A stretch of 64,000 bases of DNA from Leptasterias polaris (lineage: Eukaryota; Echinodermata; Asteroidea; Forcipulatida; Asteriidae). Of the stretch, positions 39,101 through 48,125 are shown one piece after another; within the stretch, counting starts at the first letter, position 1; each line of letters starts with the position of its first letter. The stretch lies in NCBI GenBank assembly GCA_037783415.1, contig JAZGTN010000069.1, forward strand, positions 372,001 through 436,000, in the 5' to 3' direction. Both the position numbers and the translations under genes were made by a program. The notes beneath the pieces are model-generated. The model made no database searches and was not told where the DNA came from. It worked only from the letters and a program-made list of their open reading frames with translations.

Positions 39101-40377
39101 TCAAAATTCTTAACGCATTCGCATTTGCAGGAAGTACACAAACACATGAACCGGTATTAAAGAGCTCAAATTGGTCTATTTTGAATTTGTTTAAAAGCAA
39201 TTATCTTCTGTTCATTTTACCTAACCAGTTGTGACTGCCCTGAATGAACGCTACCACCACTGTTTAGGTCGCTGCAGAGCCCTCTATGATAAGAACATGA
39301 GTAGGGCACGTACTGTTGAGAGGGATAGGTTTATGATTACAGCAGATAAACTCATGTACAGCTATGCAATAGATCTGTGTCAGAGCACAGGGCTGGATGA
39401 ACTATTCGGTAACCCACAGGAGGTATGTTCCTCTCTTCAATAGACTTGGCCCCTTTCACTCTAACAGCCAATTTCCCAGGAAATAGCTACCCCTGCTTGG
39501 GAATAAGGTTAAGCGAGATAACCAAAGGGTTAGCATACTGCGTATTAATTTTTCCAGGAAAATTGCATCAAGTGTGAAATGATCATTGAGTGGCGATGGA
39601 GATGAAAAATCTCTAGGAAGTTTTTTTTTTTTTTTTTCCTGCGCTAAATAAGTGGCGTAATAATGTAAGTAGGTTGATATTGACCAACAAGCCATTTGCA
39701 AATAAAAGGAGGTCTGATACAGCCAAGTCACTGGATATTAATCAAATTCAACTCACAAGTAGCTTTTTCCTCTGGCTGTCATAACAGTTTTACACCATTG
39801 TGTCACACATGTTTTGGGTCGACTGACCAATGTATGGTTATTGTCAACTTGTTTATCATGGGGTTTTTGCTGATCAATATTTTGGGGGACTTTTTATATG
39901 GACACCAACAGCTCCTCCCTTATCTTCTTCGACTTTTTTCCTGTAATAGATAACATTTTGTTATTCATATTTTATTATTAAGTGCACAGAGATTTCTATT
40001 GTCCAACTTTAATATTGGTTATTTGTTTTATTTTATAGTGTGTAAGTCGTTATCACACTGCTCAGATGCTCCTGCGAGGGTTATGTCTCCAAGCTGCAAC
40101 AGACAGTGACAGGGAACTCCTCCTGACATGTAAGCAATCCTTCAGTTCGAACAGATTTGTTTTATAAAATTGTTGCAAGGTCAAAGAGCATAAGGACCTT
40201 AGATGTTCCAACCTTAGATTAACTTGCACAGTCTATACAGTGTAATTGTTCATGACATACGCAAATCTCAACGCAAGAACATATTTTTTATTACCAACAG
40301 ATAAACAGCTACTGGATCAACGAATACTCCACTTGGAGCGAAAGTCTAGCCCTTCTTTGCATCCATTGACAACGTGA
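6707..40377 (+). CDS. ULK1/2: ULK1/ULK2 (ATG1/unc-51) autophagy-initiating serine/threonine kinase, complete, 25 exons
   Basis: Exons: 6707-6796, 8512-8604, 9308-9349, 18754-18823, 22267-22317, 23192-23314, 25556-25629, 25863-26023, 26299-26381, 27052-27105, 27572-27825, 28110-28140, 29197-29254, 31389-31511, 32180-32327, 33733-33805, 34159-34359, 35185-35318, 35653-35854, 36461-36654, 36838-37004, 37465-37583, 39229-39422, 40039-40129, 40301-40377. Together they are 2907 nt, 968 codons plus TGA, with every junction in phase and GT-AG. Human ULK1/2 are about 1040-1050 residues. The start ATG has A at -3 and G at +4 and follows an in-frame TAG at 6656-6658. The order is kinase domain, Ser/Pro-rich linker, LIR, C-terminal EAT/tandem-MIT domain. 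The family phosphorylates ATG13, FIP200 and Beclin-1 complexes to start autophagosome formation under AMPK/mTORC1 control. The motifs resemble ULK2 slightly more than ULK1, as expected of one pre-duplication gene. Exon 16 could instead start at 33715 (six more residues). Confidence 0.95.
6797..8511 (+). other. ULK intron 1
   Basis: 1.7 kb without coding exons. It contains a poly(C)/poly(A) tract at about 7304-7330 and a short inverted-repeat pair, TTCATACTTCATGC near 8001 and GTGAAGTATGAATTGG near 8115. That pair resembles the ends of the element at 38973-39155, so a small related element probably lies at about 7990-8135. Confidence 0.45.
9848..10909 (+). repeat. CRE-rich interspersed repeat, copy A (uninterrupted)
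   Basis: Lies in ULK intron 3. It begins with the palindromic GCTGTTTCGC...GCGAAACAGC block and ends with GCGAAACAGCTCTGCATTTG...CATGTCTAGTT. The same sequence recurs directly downstream as copy B. It contains six perfect TGACGTCA octamers (10062, 10082, 10243, 10538, 10681, 10692). No protein is encoded; the longest frames are short and unconserved. It behaves as a non-autonomous mobile element of unknown class. Confidence 0.7.
11099..11453. mobile_element. TTAA-flanked miniature inverted-repeat element (family 1, copy 1)
   Basis: Flanked by TTAA at 11095-11098 and 11454-11457, with ends AGGTATTATACAGG and, inverted, AGGCCCTGTACACTATTGG. Copy A of the host repeat shows the empty site with a single TTAA (CATCTTAAAGGTTT near 10091). 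The TTAA duplication suggests mobilisation by a piggyBac-like transposase. A near-identical inverted copy sits at 28426-28784. No coding capacity. Confidence 0.8.
11821..12431 (+). mobile_element. 5'-truncated LINE (non-LTR retrotransposon) 3' end
   Basis: An open frame to the stop at 12232-12234 (about 138 codons) encodes the tail of a non-LTR reverse-transcriptase protein: [13 protein letters not shown], then [14 protein letters not shown], then a Trp-rich C-terminus. About 200 bp of 3' UTR follow, ending in GGCGCTATATAAGACTTCG and an ATT microsatellite, typical of CR1/L2-like elements. ATGATA flanks both sides (11815-11820 and 12432-12437), and copy A has the empty site (ACACATGATAAACG near 10355). 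The reverse-transcriptase core is missing, so this is a dead insertion. Confidence 0.8.
12868..14105. mobile_element. Non-autonomous DNA transposon with CAGTCCTTCTGATTTGA ends
   Basis: Perfect 17-bp terminal inverted repeats, CAGTCCTTCTGATTTGA at the left and its complement ending at 14105. ATGTAC is duplicated at 12862-12867 and 14106-14111. Copy A of the host repeat has one ATGTAC at the matching place (near 10808). The inner part has no recognisable transposase. The superfamily is uncertain: CAG ends suggest hAT, but the visible duplication is 6 bp rather than 8. Confidence 0.75.
14206..18753 (+). other. Remainder of ULK intron 3
   Basis: About 4.5 kb ahead of exon 4. Apart from a SINE (15793-15905) and a short poly(G) run near 16445, nothing interpretable was seen. 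Open frames here lack conserved motifs. Confidence 0.4.
15793..15905 (+). mobile_element. tRNA-derived SINE, copy 1
   Basis: The head contains a pol III A box (TAGCTCAGTTGGTAGAG, from 15809) and B box (GGTTCAAATCC, 15853-15863) at tRNA spacing. The tail is TTTGTCTTTGTTCAACCCAAAA. The second copy at 24613-24750 shares the leader, both boxes and the same non-tRNA tail, which marks a SINE family rather than a tRNA gene. Confidence 0.75.
18908..19632. mobile_element. TTAA-flanked inverted-repeat element in ULK intron 4
   Basis: Inverted ends AGCCCTTTTCACACGAG (left) and GCCCGTTTCACACGAG (right, complement), each next to TTAA (18904-18907, 19633-19636). GACATT also occurs on both flanks, so a 6-bp duplication is an alternative reading. 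The inside is GC-richer than the surroundings, with several TTTCACACGA-like subterminal repeats and no conserved protein. Confidence 0.65.
20113..20933 (+). repeat. 98-bp direct repeat pair inside the large element
   Basis: The blocks 20113-20210 and 20836-20933 have equal length and only a few differences. Both contain CCCCGTGGTATATTATATCT and end in TGGATACGA. They are 723 bp apart, which suggests an internal duplication or a composite origin of the host element. Confidence 0.65.
21348..21708. mobile_element. Foldback element: perfect 132-bp inverted repeat with 97-bp loop
   Basis: The arm at 21348-21479 is exactly the reverse complement of 21577-21708; I found no mismatch. The arms start with TAAGCCATTTGCGAG. 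The element sits inside the right inverted end of the 19723-21721 element, and TA at each extreme may be the target duplication. The loop (21480-21576) has no coding capacity. Complete arm identity indicates recent insertion or gene conversion. Confidence 0.8.
21759..21933. mobile_element. 175-bp miniature inverted-repeat element
   Basis: Ends CAATAGACCCCTTGC (21759-21773) and its exact complement at 21919-21933. Inside is a 21-bp tandem duplication (TTTGGCCTCAGTGAGGGCAC twice, about 21857-21898). Located in ULK intron 4. Confidence 0.65.
24151..24908. mobile_element. Possible GGGCCC-ended element containing a SINE, ULK intron 6
   Basis: The ends AGGGCCCCAATTTCGTTGAGC and, inverted, AGGGCCCAATCAGAGC are imperfect complements, and both continue into GCTTAG/AAGCACA-type motifs. 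The SINE at 24613-24750 lies within. No coding content. Confidence 0.45.
24613..24750 (+). mobile_element. tRNA-derived SINE, copy 2
   Basis: Shares with 15793-15905 the leader AGGGA-AC-GCCAA, an A box (TAGCTCAGTTGG), a B box (GGTTCAAATTCC) and the tail TTTGTCTTTGTTCAACCCAAAA. An extra run of about 18 bp lies between leader and A box, and the D-arm region is degraded, so it cannot be a functional tRNA. Confidence 0.7.
27572..36654 (+). CDS. ULK1/2: ULK exons 11-20: Ser/Pro-rich regulatory linker (residues about 280-753)
   Basis: The ten exons encode a low-complexity, presumably disordered linker rich in Ser, Pro, Arg and Gln. Islands shared with vertebrate ULKs identify it: PMPVPS just after the kinase domain, DFVLV (exon 12), TILGSPTK (exon 18), a SLKAAF block (exon 19) and [11 protein letters not shown] just before the C-terminal domain (exon 20). 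The linker is where AMPK and mTORC1 act in vertebrate ULK1. Many Ser-Pro and Arg-x-x-Ser sites are visible here, but none can be assigned to a kinase from sequence alone. Phases 0, 1 and 2 are mixed, so skipping most of these exons would break the frame. Confidence 0.9.
28110..28140 (+). CDS. ULK1/2: ULK exon 12: 31-nt microexon encoding the predicted LIR motif
   Basis: Flanked by TTTTTTCGCAG and GTGAGT. It encodes [10 protein letters not shown] (residues 366-375) plus one base of the next codon. DFVLV matches the LC3/GABARAP-interacting motif of human ULK1 (DFVMV, about residues 356-360) and ULK2 in both sequence and position. Without it, exon 11 (ending in phase 0) would join exon 13 in the wrong frame and hit TGA at 29251-29253; with it, exon 13 reads cleanly. 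This frame logic is the main evidence for so small an exon. Confidence 0.9.
28426..28784. mobile_element. TTAA-flanked miniature element (family 1, copy 2, inverted)
   Basis: Near-identical reverse complement of 11099-11453, including the central TATCGCGCGCGATAA palindrome. TTAA lies at 28422-28425 and 28785-28788. The right TTAA is shared with the next element. Located in ULK intron 12. Confidence 0.8.
28789..29156. mobile_element. TTAA-flanked miniature element (family 2), abutting family 1
   Basis: Ends AGGCACTGTACACGTTTGGTAA and, inverted, AGGCACTGGACACCTTTGGTAA. TTAA lies at 28785-28788 and 29157-29160. The ends resemble family 1 (AGG-C-TGTACAC-TTGGTAA), so one transposase source may serve both. 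No open frame of note. It ends 40 bp before ULK exon 13. Confidence 0.8.
29596..30484. mobile_element. 889-bp DNA element with 9-bp target duplication, carrying a RecQ-like helicase fragment
   Basis: Perfect 18-bp inverted ends TAGTCTTGATTGGCGACG (29596-29613 and 30467-30484) are flanked by GGATGGGTA on both sides (29587-29595 and 30485-30493). A second inverted pair, ATCTGGATCAAAACGAACGT and a close complement, lies inside at about 29687 and 30360. It sits in ULK intron 13. The intact duplication marks it as a clean transposition product. Confidence 0.8.
29967..30230 (-). pseudogene. RecQ/SF2 helicase N-terminal fragment inside the DNA element
   Basis: An 87-codon ATG-initiated frame on the minus strand. 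Residues about 23-52 read as a Q-motif-like block ([14 protein letters not shown]) followed by Walker A motif I (NFPTGFGK), the pattern of RecQ-family SF2 helicases. The residue after GK is V rather than the usual S/T, and similarity stops soon after; motifs Ia to VI are missing. The fragment starts just inside the right end of the element. It is probably a remnant of a helicase encoded by the autonomous parent, or a captured host exon. Confidence 0.65.
31565..31700 (+). repeat. Dispersed copy of the ULK-intron satellite-like repeat
   Basis: Contains CTTACTGTCTGACCATTTAA, TATCATCCA, GGTTTTAAG and GCATCTACACAGTAC in the same order as the tandem array at 35934-36225. Related inverted pieces occur at about 38270-38450. 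Confidence 0.5.
33147..33278. mobile_element. Small inverted-repeat element, ULK intron 15
   Basis: TTGATTTCACAAAGC at the left and GCTCTTTGTGAAATTGG at the right are imperfect complements about 130 bp apart, followed inwards by TCTTAACTTGAG and CAGTTAAGAT. It resembles a degraded miniature element with the TTTCACAAAG type of ends. Confidence 0.4.
35934..36225 (+). repeat. Degenerate tandem repeat of about 120-bp units in ULK intron 19
   Basis: Two to three units each carry AACCCTCCTACTGTCTGA-CATT, ATC-TAGTTTTGAAG and GATGCATCTACA-AGT. A single related unit lies at 31565-31700 and an inverted one near 38270-38450, so the family is partly tandem and partly dispersed. Confidence 0.55.
36838..40377 (+). 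CDS. ULK1/2: ULK exons 21-25: C-terminal EAT (tandem MIT) domain (residues 754-968)
   Basis: About 215 mostly helical residues ending in TGA at 40375-40377. The block [19 protein letters not shown] (exon 22), LNERY followed by heptad-like helices (exon 23), and [11 protein letters not shown] (exon 24) match the vertebrate C-terminal domain. In known ULKs this domain binds ATG13 and early autophagosomal membrane. The tail after LERKSS is shorter and more divergent than in vertebrates. Confidence 0.92.
38671..38753. repeat. Imperfect 39-bp-arm palindrome in ULK intron 22
   Basis: 38671-38709 and the complement of 38715-38753 match at about 35 of 39 positions, with a very short centre around ACGTACATGT. 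The transcript could fold into a hairpin of about 83 nt. It may be a tiny foldback element or an intronic small-RNA precursor; nothing favours either strongly. Confidence 0.6.
38973..39155. mobile_element. Small inverted-repeat element, ULK intron 22
   Basis: Left ACCCGGTTCATACTTCCTGC and right GCAGGAAGTACACAAACACA with ATGAACCGGT are imperfect complements. The inner part contains TTTTGACGTCA in both orientations. It ends about 75 bp before ULK exon 23. Confidence 0.55.
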
Positions 40378-43300
40378 GACAAGATGTCACAAACATCAGA
40401 GGAAAATGATTAAAAGTTAAGTCAACCCAGGAAGCTTCCATCCACAATTAGGACTGTCATGTCGAGTGACCAGGTTGCTGCGAGAAGTTCTTCCTAAGGT
40501 CTAAAGACTACATGCGGCAACCTCTCACTGACACCTGAGGAAAGCAGGAAAGTGGTATAAACTAACCAAGGAAGTTTTCATCTACCAGCACTCCCAAAGC
40601 TGTGTGTAATAATGATTGGCCTTCTTCTATAGAGGTTAAAAAAACTTTATCATCAGGTGCTAATCTTCCCACCTCTGAAGGCTGTGTTTGGCAACCTTTA
40701 GAGGAACAAAGATGAGTTGTGAAAACCCAAGAATCTTTGAGGGCTCATTGATGTTTTAAAGTTGGAGACTGCCTGCAATGGTACACTTGTCTCTACCTAT
40801 GAAGCCAACTCCTTGCTGACTTCATAGGAAGGAGTTGATCTTATCTACAATGTGTCATGGTTTTCTATTGATGAGAATGCTGTGACACTTGTCCTGGTGT
40901 TAAAGAAAGGAAAAGAAACAAAAAGATGTGCTTCGGCCTCGTATTCTTTACACCTTAAGGACCCCCTTGCACCACATGCGGCTACTGTCTGCTCACGACA
41001 TGCCATTTGGGAATCAGTTGCATGTGGAAATGTTGTGTGAATCTAACCGCACACATATGACTTAACTGTGCACTGCAAATTAACACACTTTGAATCTGAC
41101 TCCCGAATGGCACAGCCAAGATTTATTCTGTGTGGTGACCTCACCTGAATTGAGTCAGTACATATACTTTAGTGGGTTATCAAGTAACCACTTTTAAAAA
41201 ACCTGTTGTTTTAATGGGAGACTTTGGGGGTGGCAGACTTACTATGTAATTCCATTTGCCTTTGGAAATGTGAACGTGCTTAGAACTAGGTAAACAACAT
41301 TAATTTTACCAGGTAAGTTTGCTTCCATCTAGCTCTTAGTCTCCCATTGACACAGAAATATTTTACTTTTTGTGGTGTCTGCTGTCTCCTTGCCTCCAAA
41401 GACAAAATCCTCGAGGATGAATTGGTGGGGGGGGGGGGGGGGGAAGTTGCATTGGCTGGGTGTTAATGTTAACAGCAGAGATATTCTTGAAAAAAAATAT
41501 GTTGACAAGTATGCTATCAAGGCAAAGAAACAGTGAAAAATGGCTCTAAAAGAGAATTTGAATTTTGGGAATTGGAGAAGACTCCGTGTGTATGACGTCA
41601 CAAGCTCAAGCAGCGCCCTCACTGAGGTAAAAGGAAAACCTCTCATTGACTGAGAGTCGTACATGGGCATTTAAGCTCGCACGTTTCAATTGTTTGACCT
41701 CGACAATGGCAGCCTGATGCAAAATCTATTGCTTAAAGACCTCTGCTAAAGTTTACAAATGTTACGGCCATCTCTGGCATAACCCTTTGATAAAATAACA
41801 GTAATGGATACTAAGACTCGTCCTATAGATCGGAGCCCGACTGTTTTTAAATCCAGTTTGGATTCGAGTTTTACAGATACAAATTTTTCAAAATGGCTGC
41901 ACCTAATTATACATTAGCTTAATTTGTGTCAAATGAGTTATTTTTAGGATAAGCATAGGTATGAATTTTTTTTCAACATCAAAAAGGCTTGATTTCCAGT
42001 TCAAAACTTGCATATTATTATTTTCCATAAACAGAAACTAAATAACTTGGATTGATCTCAATCTGCAGCCTTAATGGTGGGTTAGCTTTTAACTTATTAG
42101 GGGGTCACTTGATCAGATTGTACACATGCTTTAGTTTACATGTAGATCATGCCTTTTGTATTGTGCTTAATAGTCCTTGTCTTAAACCGTCTTTTACAAA
42201 TTATGCTGCTTTTTGGATGTAGCATTGTTCAGTTTCAGTGGGTAATGTGTGTGTCATTGTATATTTTCAATTTTTGTTTTTTAATTAAAGCATTTCTAGG
42301 GGCAGCAAAGAAAGGTCTGTAATATGCAGTAGGAATCTACAGTCTCATATCAGTTAACTTATGAGGATCAGTTTCTGAAGGTGGTGTCAGGATGGTTACA
42401 GTTAATCCTTAATCCATCGGAGTCTATCGGAGTCCATTAGAGCCTGATTAGAAACCCAATTTTGAACCCTTCAACTGAGACAGCTGCTGCTGTCTGGTTT
42501 GAATCTTGCCTCAATTTGATTTGTTTTTTCTTCAGACTACTGTGTTTGATAACATAGTGTGTCATATTTGTGGGTAAAGAAAACTGGTGGTAAACCAAGC
42601 TAATATTCGCTGAAAAGCCCAGATTTATAGTTGGTTAGTCAGGTTTGTCTTCAAGATTTGGTATACATTACTAATGACTAGCTCACTGCAAACAATGCTG
42701 GGCAAGCGAATTTCAGGCATGCGACTTCAGTTGATCAGCCGGTTTCCTGTTTTTGTTTTCTTTTATAGGATTGTGCCGTTGAAAGCTAAAACACTCTACA
42801 AAGTTAAGTGCAGTTGGCCATTTGTTGGTTTGTTTGCATGCCTGAAATGTGTAAATCAATATTTCTGCTTAACTGGGCTATGAACTTGAGACTAAATGGA
42901 TTGGAGTATTATGTATGTGTGTGTGTGTGCATAGTGTGAAAGAGATTGATGTGCTCTGGGGTTATTGTACTTGCCAAAAACTGAATGAAGACCGAGTTGA
43001 AGTTAATACAGCCAGCCAAGTATTTATTATCACTATTTATTGGCATGCCATTATTTATTTTAGCTGGCAGCAGTTTGGAGAGTATTGGATTGCTATGAAA
43101 TAATTGACTACTGACATTGCCACGACTTGTACTTTGTGTACATGATTACTTTTACATGGAAGGTTTTTTCAAGTAGAAAATATTGATGTTAATTTTAAAC
43201 TGTATTGCTGCTTTGTTAAATATCATTGCTAAAAAGTTGCTTTTCTTGGTAAGAAAAGTTTGAATGTATTAATTATGTTGGTATATGAATACGCATTATT

Positions 43301-44448
43301 ATAGAGCTTATCTTACAAACAACTTTCATCAGTCAGTATAATTTATTCACATGTTTTTGTTTCTTCCATTGTGTATATATTGGTTAATTGTTGTTGCAAA
43401 GGTCTAAACTGTTTATTAATTTTATTTATAGGACTCACTGTGTGTTCACTCTCGTTAAGTGGCTGAGAATCATTGATACATATTATTGGTACTTCAAGGC
43501 CAAGGCATGAACTTTGTATTTCTTTTTTACCTGTATACTTTTGTCAAGTTGTTGTATGGGCAGTTCACCGAGAAGAGTTTGTTTTGCTTTGTTTACAGTT
43601 TTTCTGTGTTTAATTGGAGTGAAGGTCTCTACTATCCCAAATATGGGTATAGAGATTTCCATAGTGTGCGTGATTTTGCAGCTCAATACAAATAGTTAGG
43701 GTCGAGGAGTTTATTATAGTTACAAATCAATCCGTAACTTTTGTTTGCGTCTGGTGTCGAGTGCTTGTCAATGTATCACTGCTATGATTGTGATGAAAAG
43801 AGATCTTAATTGTTACTAAAAGAGCTTATTTTAATCTGTGTAAATAATTTTAAGAGACCAAAATCCTGTATATAGATGATACATGTATAAGCAAATTTCT
43901 GAACAAAAAACAAAACAAATAAAGAACAGAACGAAATAATTTGAAAAATATGGTTTAAATTGGTCAGTGTGATGCGTGTAATACGTTAGATTGGAGCAGC
44001 CTATAGACTGTGCAAGTCTCGTGCGTATCAAACTTCCAGGACCAAGTTGGTCACAACCATGTTAATGTTGAGTTGTATGTGTTTGTGCGATTCAGTTTCT
44101 TCAAATACTTTAGTTTAATGTAACCTAAAAATATGTACTTATTTTGCATGTACCATGACCCGAAGGACATTGGCTCCACTGATTAACTCTCTCCACTTCT
44201 TTCTTGTCTTGCACTATTGTGTGTCAGGGAGAAGGTGCTATTTGCAAGGATCTTTTCCTCAGCTTACCGTGTCTATTCTTCTCTGAAATACCCAGCAGAA
44301 TGTCTTGATTACCTATTGTTTTTCATTTCCACAATGACTTCACCGTTCAACTTGGACGCTCCTCACTCCTGGGTGTCGTATGTGCCCAACTGCAGCTCTT
44401 TTGCCCCATTCACGTGGTCACTGTTCTCCGTGGGCTGGTTTTGGGCTT
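40378..44448 (+). other. ULK 3' UTR and downstream intergenic region
   Basis: No further coding exon is seen. A long 3' UTR is plausible, but its end cannot be fixed. ATTAAA occurs near 42284 and AATAAA at 43918-43923 as candidate poly(A) signals. A poly(G) run lies at about 41428-41443 and a dispersed repeat at 41592-41722. The frame at 44217-44465 has no recognisable domain and abuts the DIRS element. Confidence 0.4.
41592..41722. repeat. Dispersed repeat, copy 2
   Basis: Shares TGACGTCACAAGCTCAAGC, GCCCTCACTGAGGT, AATTGTTTGACCTCG and ATGGCAGCC with 530-672 in the same order. Confidence 0.45.
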
Positions 44449-44479
44449 ATTATATTTCGTCCTAGTCGTCAGACTCACA

Positions 44480-44649
44480 CTGTAATATAATTGGAATTAT
44501 ATGAGGCCGTAGGAGGAGAGACTCACACTGTATTATTGTTCCTTGTAATACAGTTTGCACCACCCTTTGAAGAAAAGGGTTCATTCCTTCATTCATAAAA
44601 ATGCAAATTAGCTGTATTTCCCAGGTATAAACCCACCCTGCAACCACTG
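44480..44649 (+). repeat. DIRS left inverted terminal repeat
   Basis: Matches the reverse complement of 49346-49500 almost throughout (ATATAATTGGAATTATATGA, GGCCGTAGGAGGAGAGACTC, then GTTTGCACCACCC and CCAGGTATAAACCCACCCTG). The left copy has about 15 extra bases near 44600-44615. Confidence 0.85.
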
Positions 44650-44826
44650 ATCCATGTCTTTTTTCTTGTGGTACGGTTTAGCATACACGTGTTTTACATT
44701 ACTCGCTACATAGTGTGATTTTCATCGTTGCTACATTGCGTGATTTCATCGACATTTTACGTTGCCGTTTCAGCGGCTAAATTTCTTCTTCAAGTGATTT
44801 TATTTGGAAAGGATTCTACTCAAGTT

Positions 44827-46251
44827 ATGTCTTCCAAGAAAAGAAAACCCAACGATAAACAGGCCAAAGACGTCACAGCCAGACCGTCTACTTCGTCAAC
44901 CTCGCCTAGGGTTGAACGAACAAGATCTCACGCTCCAGCCCCACCTTGGGCTTGCGAGCGCATTTTGGAAGAAGAAAGCGGACTGCCTTGTCCAATTTCT
45001 GTCAGCAGTACTGGAGAGCTTTCTTCTACACCGGAACCCCCTCAGCCGGTCCCCCCGGTCCCAAGAGCACATAATGCTGTAACACAAGGCATTTACGGAC
45101 AAACCTCGCCTTGGGTTGTCCCTCCGAATCAGGGCCATACTCCTTCCCTGGACAACAATGGAATCGTCCACAGGTGGGCATGAACGCTGGAGGGCAGCAT
45201 TCATACAACATGGCGGCGCCCTCGACAATGATGCCGCCGCAATTCTGGCCACCTTCTTGGTACAATGCCCCTCAACAGTGGCCAACTAATGTCGCCCAAC
45301 TACGCCAAGTTAACCCGGTGACTCCGGGCCAGCTTTCGCTTCCAGCAACATCGGTGAGTCCGGTTGGTTTTGAAGTTATTCCTGTCAGAGATAACTTTGG
45401 TTCGACCACCGACACGGTCACGGATGGAGGGATCGAAATAAGCGGCGACACCGACGGATCCGAATCGTTAAATCCAGGTGAATTTCGTAACCCCCATCGC
45501 AAATCAATGGGCACTCCAGTGACAGAGAAGGTCCTTACATGGTGGGAAGAACTTCGTTCAAACAAATTGGCACATGAAGATTTTACAAGAGGAAATGCAA
45601 GCCAACCAGGTTCCAATGGAACAGAACAAATATTTCAAAGCCCCAGAACTGCCGATCCAGGTGAAATCCTCATTCAAAGAAGCTCGTTCTTCCTTGGTTA
45701 CCCAAGATGATAAGCTGAAAGATTCCCACAATCTTATTCTTAAGGTAGCCTTGCCTCTCACACATCTTTTTGATGCTTTAGTGGATGCATCATGCCCAGA
45801 GTCGGTCGACGCTAGTTTAGTGTTACAGCATGTTACATCAGCACTCATCCTGCTTGGTTCAGCTAGCCAAAGCCTGGCATTATCGAGACAACATGCTTTT
45901 GATGATCTTCTGGACAGACGATTTGACAGCATCAAGAGAATTTCCCCTTCAATGGGAGCTTTGTTTGGAGGTAACTTAACCAAAGATATTGAGGAGGCAG
46001 AGAAAGCATCCAAGCTGGCTGCAAAAGTGACTAAGGCCGGGGGAACCATTGCTACATCGTATAAAGGGAATAAGTTCTCCCCTTACTACTCGGCGATGAC
46101 CCGGAAGTTTCATGGCAACCGCTCCTTCCAATACCAAGGTAGACAAGGCTCAACCTTCAAGTCTAAGTATGGAGCCCCAAAATTTGCAGCAGCAAATCGA
46201 GGGAGATTTCGTGCAGATCGGGGATCAGAGGATTTCAAGGCAAAAAAGTAG
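44827..46251 (+). pseudogene. DIRS Gag-like ORF1, frame-broken
   Basis: The first ATG (44827) opens a basic, Ser/Thr/Pro-rich start (MSSKKRKP). The reading then moves to another frame around 45111-45183 and back around 45574-45710, so two small indels have broken it. The last part (45574-46251) is helical and ends in a basic, Gly/Arg-rich tail, as in DIRS ORF1 products that bind nucleic acid. Function is inferred from position. Confidence 0.7.
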
Positions 46252-46253
46252 TT

Positions 46254-48125
46254 TTGTCAGACACAAAGTTGCAGACAAGTCGTCTTCAAAAATTTGTTCC
46301 CGTTTGGAGATCCCTCACACAGGACAGTTGGATACTACAATCGGTGATTGGACACAAAATAGAATTTGTGACACTTCCGTTCCAATTCCAGCACAGAGTG
46401 CCGGTAACATGTATGAACTCCCAGTCTCAAGTAGAGATTACTCAAGTAGAGGTTCAGAAGTTATTGAACAAAGGGGCAATCACTGTGGAAATACCAGTGG
46501 CAGGCCAGTTTATTTCGTCTCTGTTCTTAATTCCCAAGAAGTCAGGGGAACTTCGACCAGTTATAAATCTGCGTTCGCTCAACAAGTTTGTAAAATACCA
46601 ACACTTCAAGATGGAAGGTATCAAGCTAGTATAAGATTTACTGACTCAAGGCGATTTTATGACTGCGATCGACCTCAAGGACGCTTATTTTATGATTCCC
46701 ATTCACTACGACCATCGGAAATATCTTCGATTCATATGGCAGAACAATCTGTTCCAATTTACCTGCCTACCCTTCGGGCTGTCGAGTGCTCCTCGCACAT
46801 TTACAAAAATCTTGAAACCAGTCGCAGCACATCTGCGGGAAAAGGGAATTCGATGTGTGTTCTACCTCGACGACATCCTCATCTTGGGCAGATCCCTAAG
46901 GGAATGTACAGAAAACGTCCAGCTTACGGTCAGTCTGCTCCAGCGACTAGGTTTCCTCATCAATTGGGAGAAATCACAGCTCGTCAGCTCCACCCAACAC
47001 AACGGTTAACTTAATTACCCGGGGTTTTGCATCGATTCCGATGCAATGACTCTGTCTCTGCCAACAGAAAAAGTCAACCACATTGTCAATCACTGCCAGG
47101 AAGTTTTGCTATCTATCACAGACCTTAACAGTGCGGGAGTACGTTGGCTCAGCTCGTCGGTCGACTGTCGTCAAGCATACAAGCAGTGTTTCCAGCACCT
47201 CTGTATTATCGAAACTTGCAACAGGACAAGATTGCAGCACTACACCAAAACAACTCGTACGAGTCTCAAGTTCTCCTATCTCAGGCGTCCAAAAAAGAAC
47301 TGGAAACCTGGATCAGTTGCGTAAAGATTTGGAATGGTCAGACCCTTCTCATTCCGAGTCCGGATGCAACAATACAAACAGATGCGTCACTCCAAGGTTG
47401 GGGCGCTTACATGATGCCAGACATCCGGACGGGAGGCAGATGGTCCAAAGCAGAACAAAATCTGCACATCAATCATCTAGAACTTCTGTCGGTGTACTAT
47501 GCCCTTCAAGCATTAGTGAACCATCAATGGAACTTACACATTCGTCTACAAGTGGACAACATGACAGCCATGTCATACATAAGCCATAAAGGGGGAACAC
47601 ACTCACAAGAGCTAGAGCTGTCCAACCTAGCAATCGAGGTCTGGACATGGTGTCTACACAGAGGGATAACACTGACAGTAGAGTTTATCCCAGGAGTGGA
47701 GAACATTTTGGCAGACGAAATGTCAAAAAATTTCAACAATCGCACAGAATGGCAGCTGCTCCCAGAGGTTTTCGAAAACGTTGTACAGACTCTGGAATTT
47801 CAGCCAACAGTCGACCTATTCGCATCACGACTGAACACACAACTCACCAACTTCATATCATGGCATCCAGACCCACAAGCATGGAAGGTAGATGCATTCT
47901 CCATCAGTTGGAACAACCTGGCAGGCTATATGTTTCCTCCGTTCTCCCTATTGTCAAGATGCCTTCAGAAAGTTCGAGTAGAGAAGGCTACAGTGCTACT
48001 TATAGCACCATTGTGGAAGACACAGCCTTATACTAGAGTTAACAACTCAAATGCCATTACTGCTACCAAAGCGTCCAGATCTTCTCAAACTTTGCCACAG
48101 CAATCAACTTCATCCAATGCGGGAG
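46254..48125 (+). pseudogene. DIRS reverse transcriptase and RNase H, with stops and a frameshift
   Basis: RT motifs are plain: FLIPKKSGELRPVINLRSLN (about 46524), AIDLKDAYFMIPI (about 46665) and the catalytic YLDD (about 46863). RNase H follows with TDASLQGWGAYM (about 47377), and the block PTVDLFASRLN typical of DIRS and Ngaro lies near 47805. In-frame stops occur at 46632-46634 and 47007-47009, and the frame changes near 47140. The copy therefore cannot make an active enzyme. Confidence 0.85.

Noticed and set aside
44217..44465. 82-codon frame just left of the DIRS element
   Set aside because: No conserved motif. It ends where the element begins, so the apparent frame is probably chance.
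46112..47014. 300-codon open frame across the DIRS Gag/RT junction
   Set aside because: It is out of frame with the recognisable RT motifs (LDD-containing frame), so it is a shadow.
47083..47589. 168-codon frame within the DIRS RNase H region
   Set aside because: Shadow of the RNase H frame that carries TDASLQGWGAYM.
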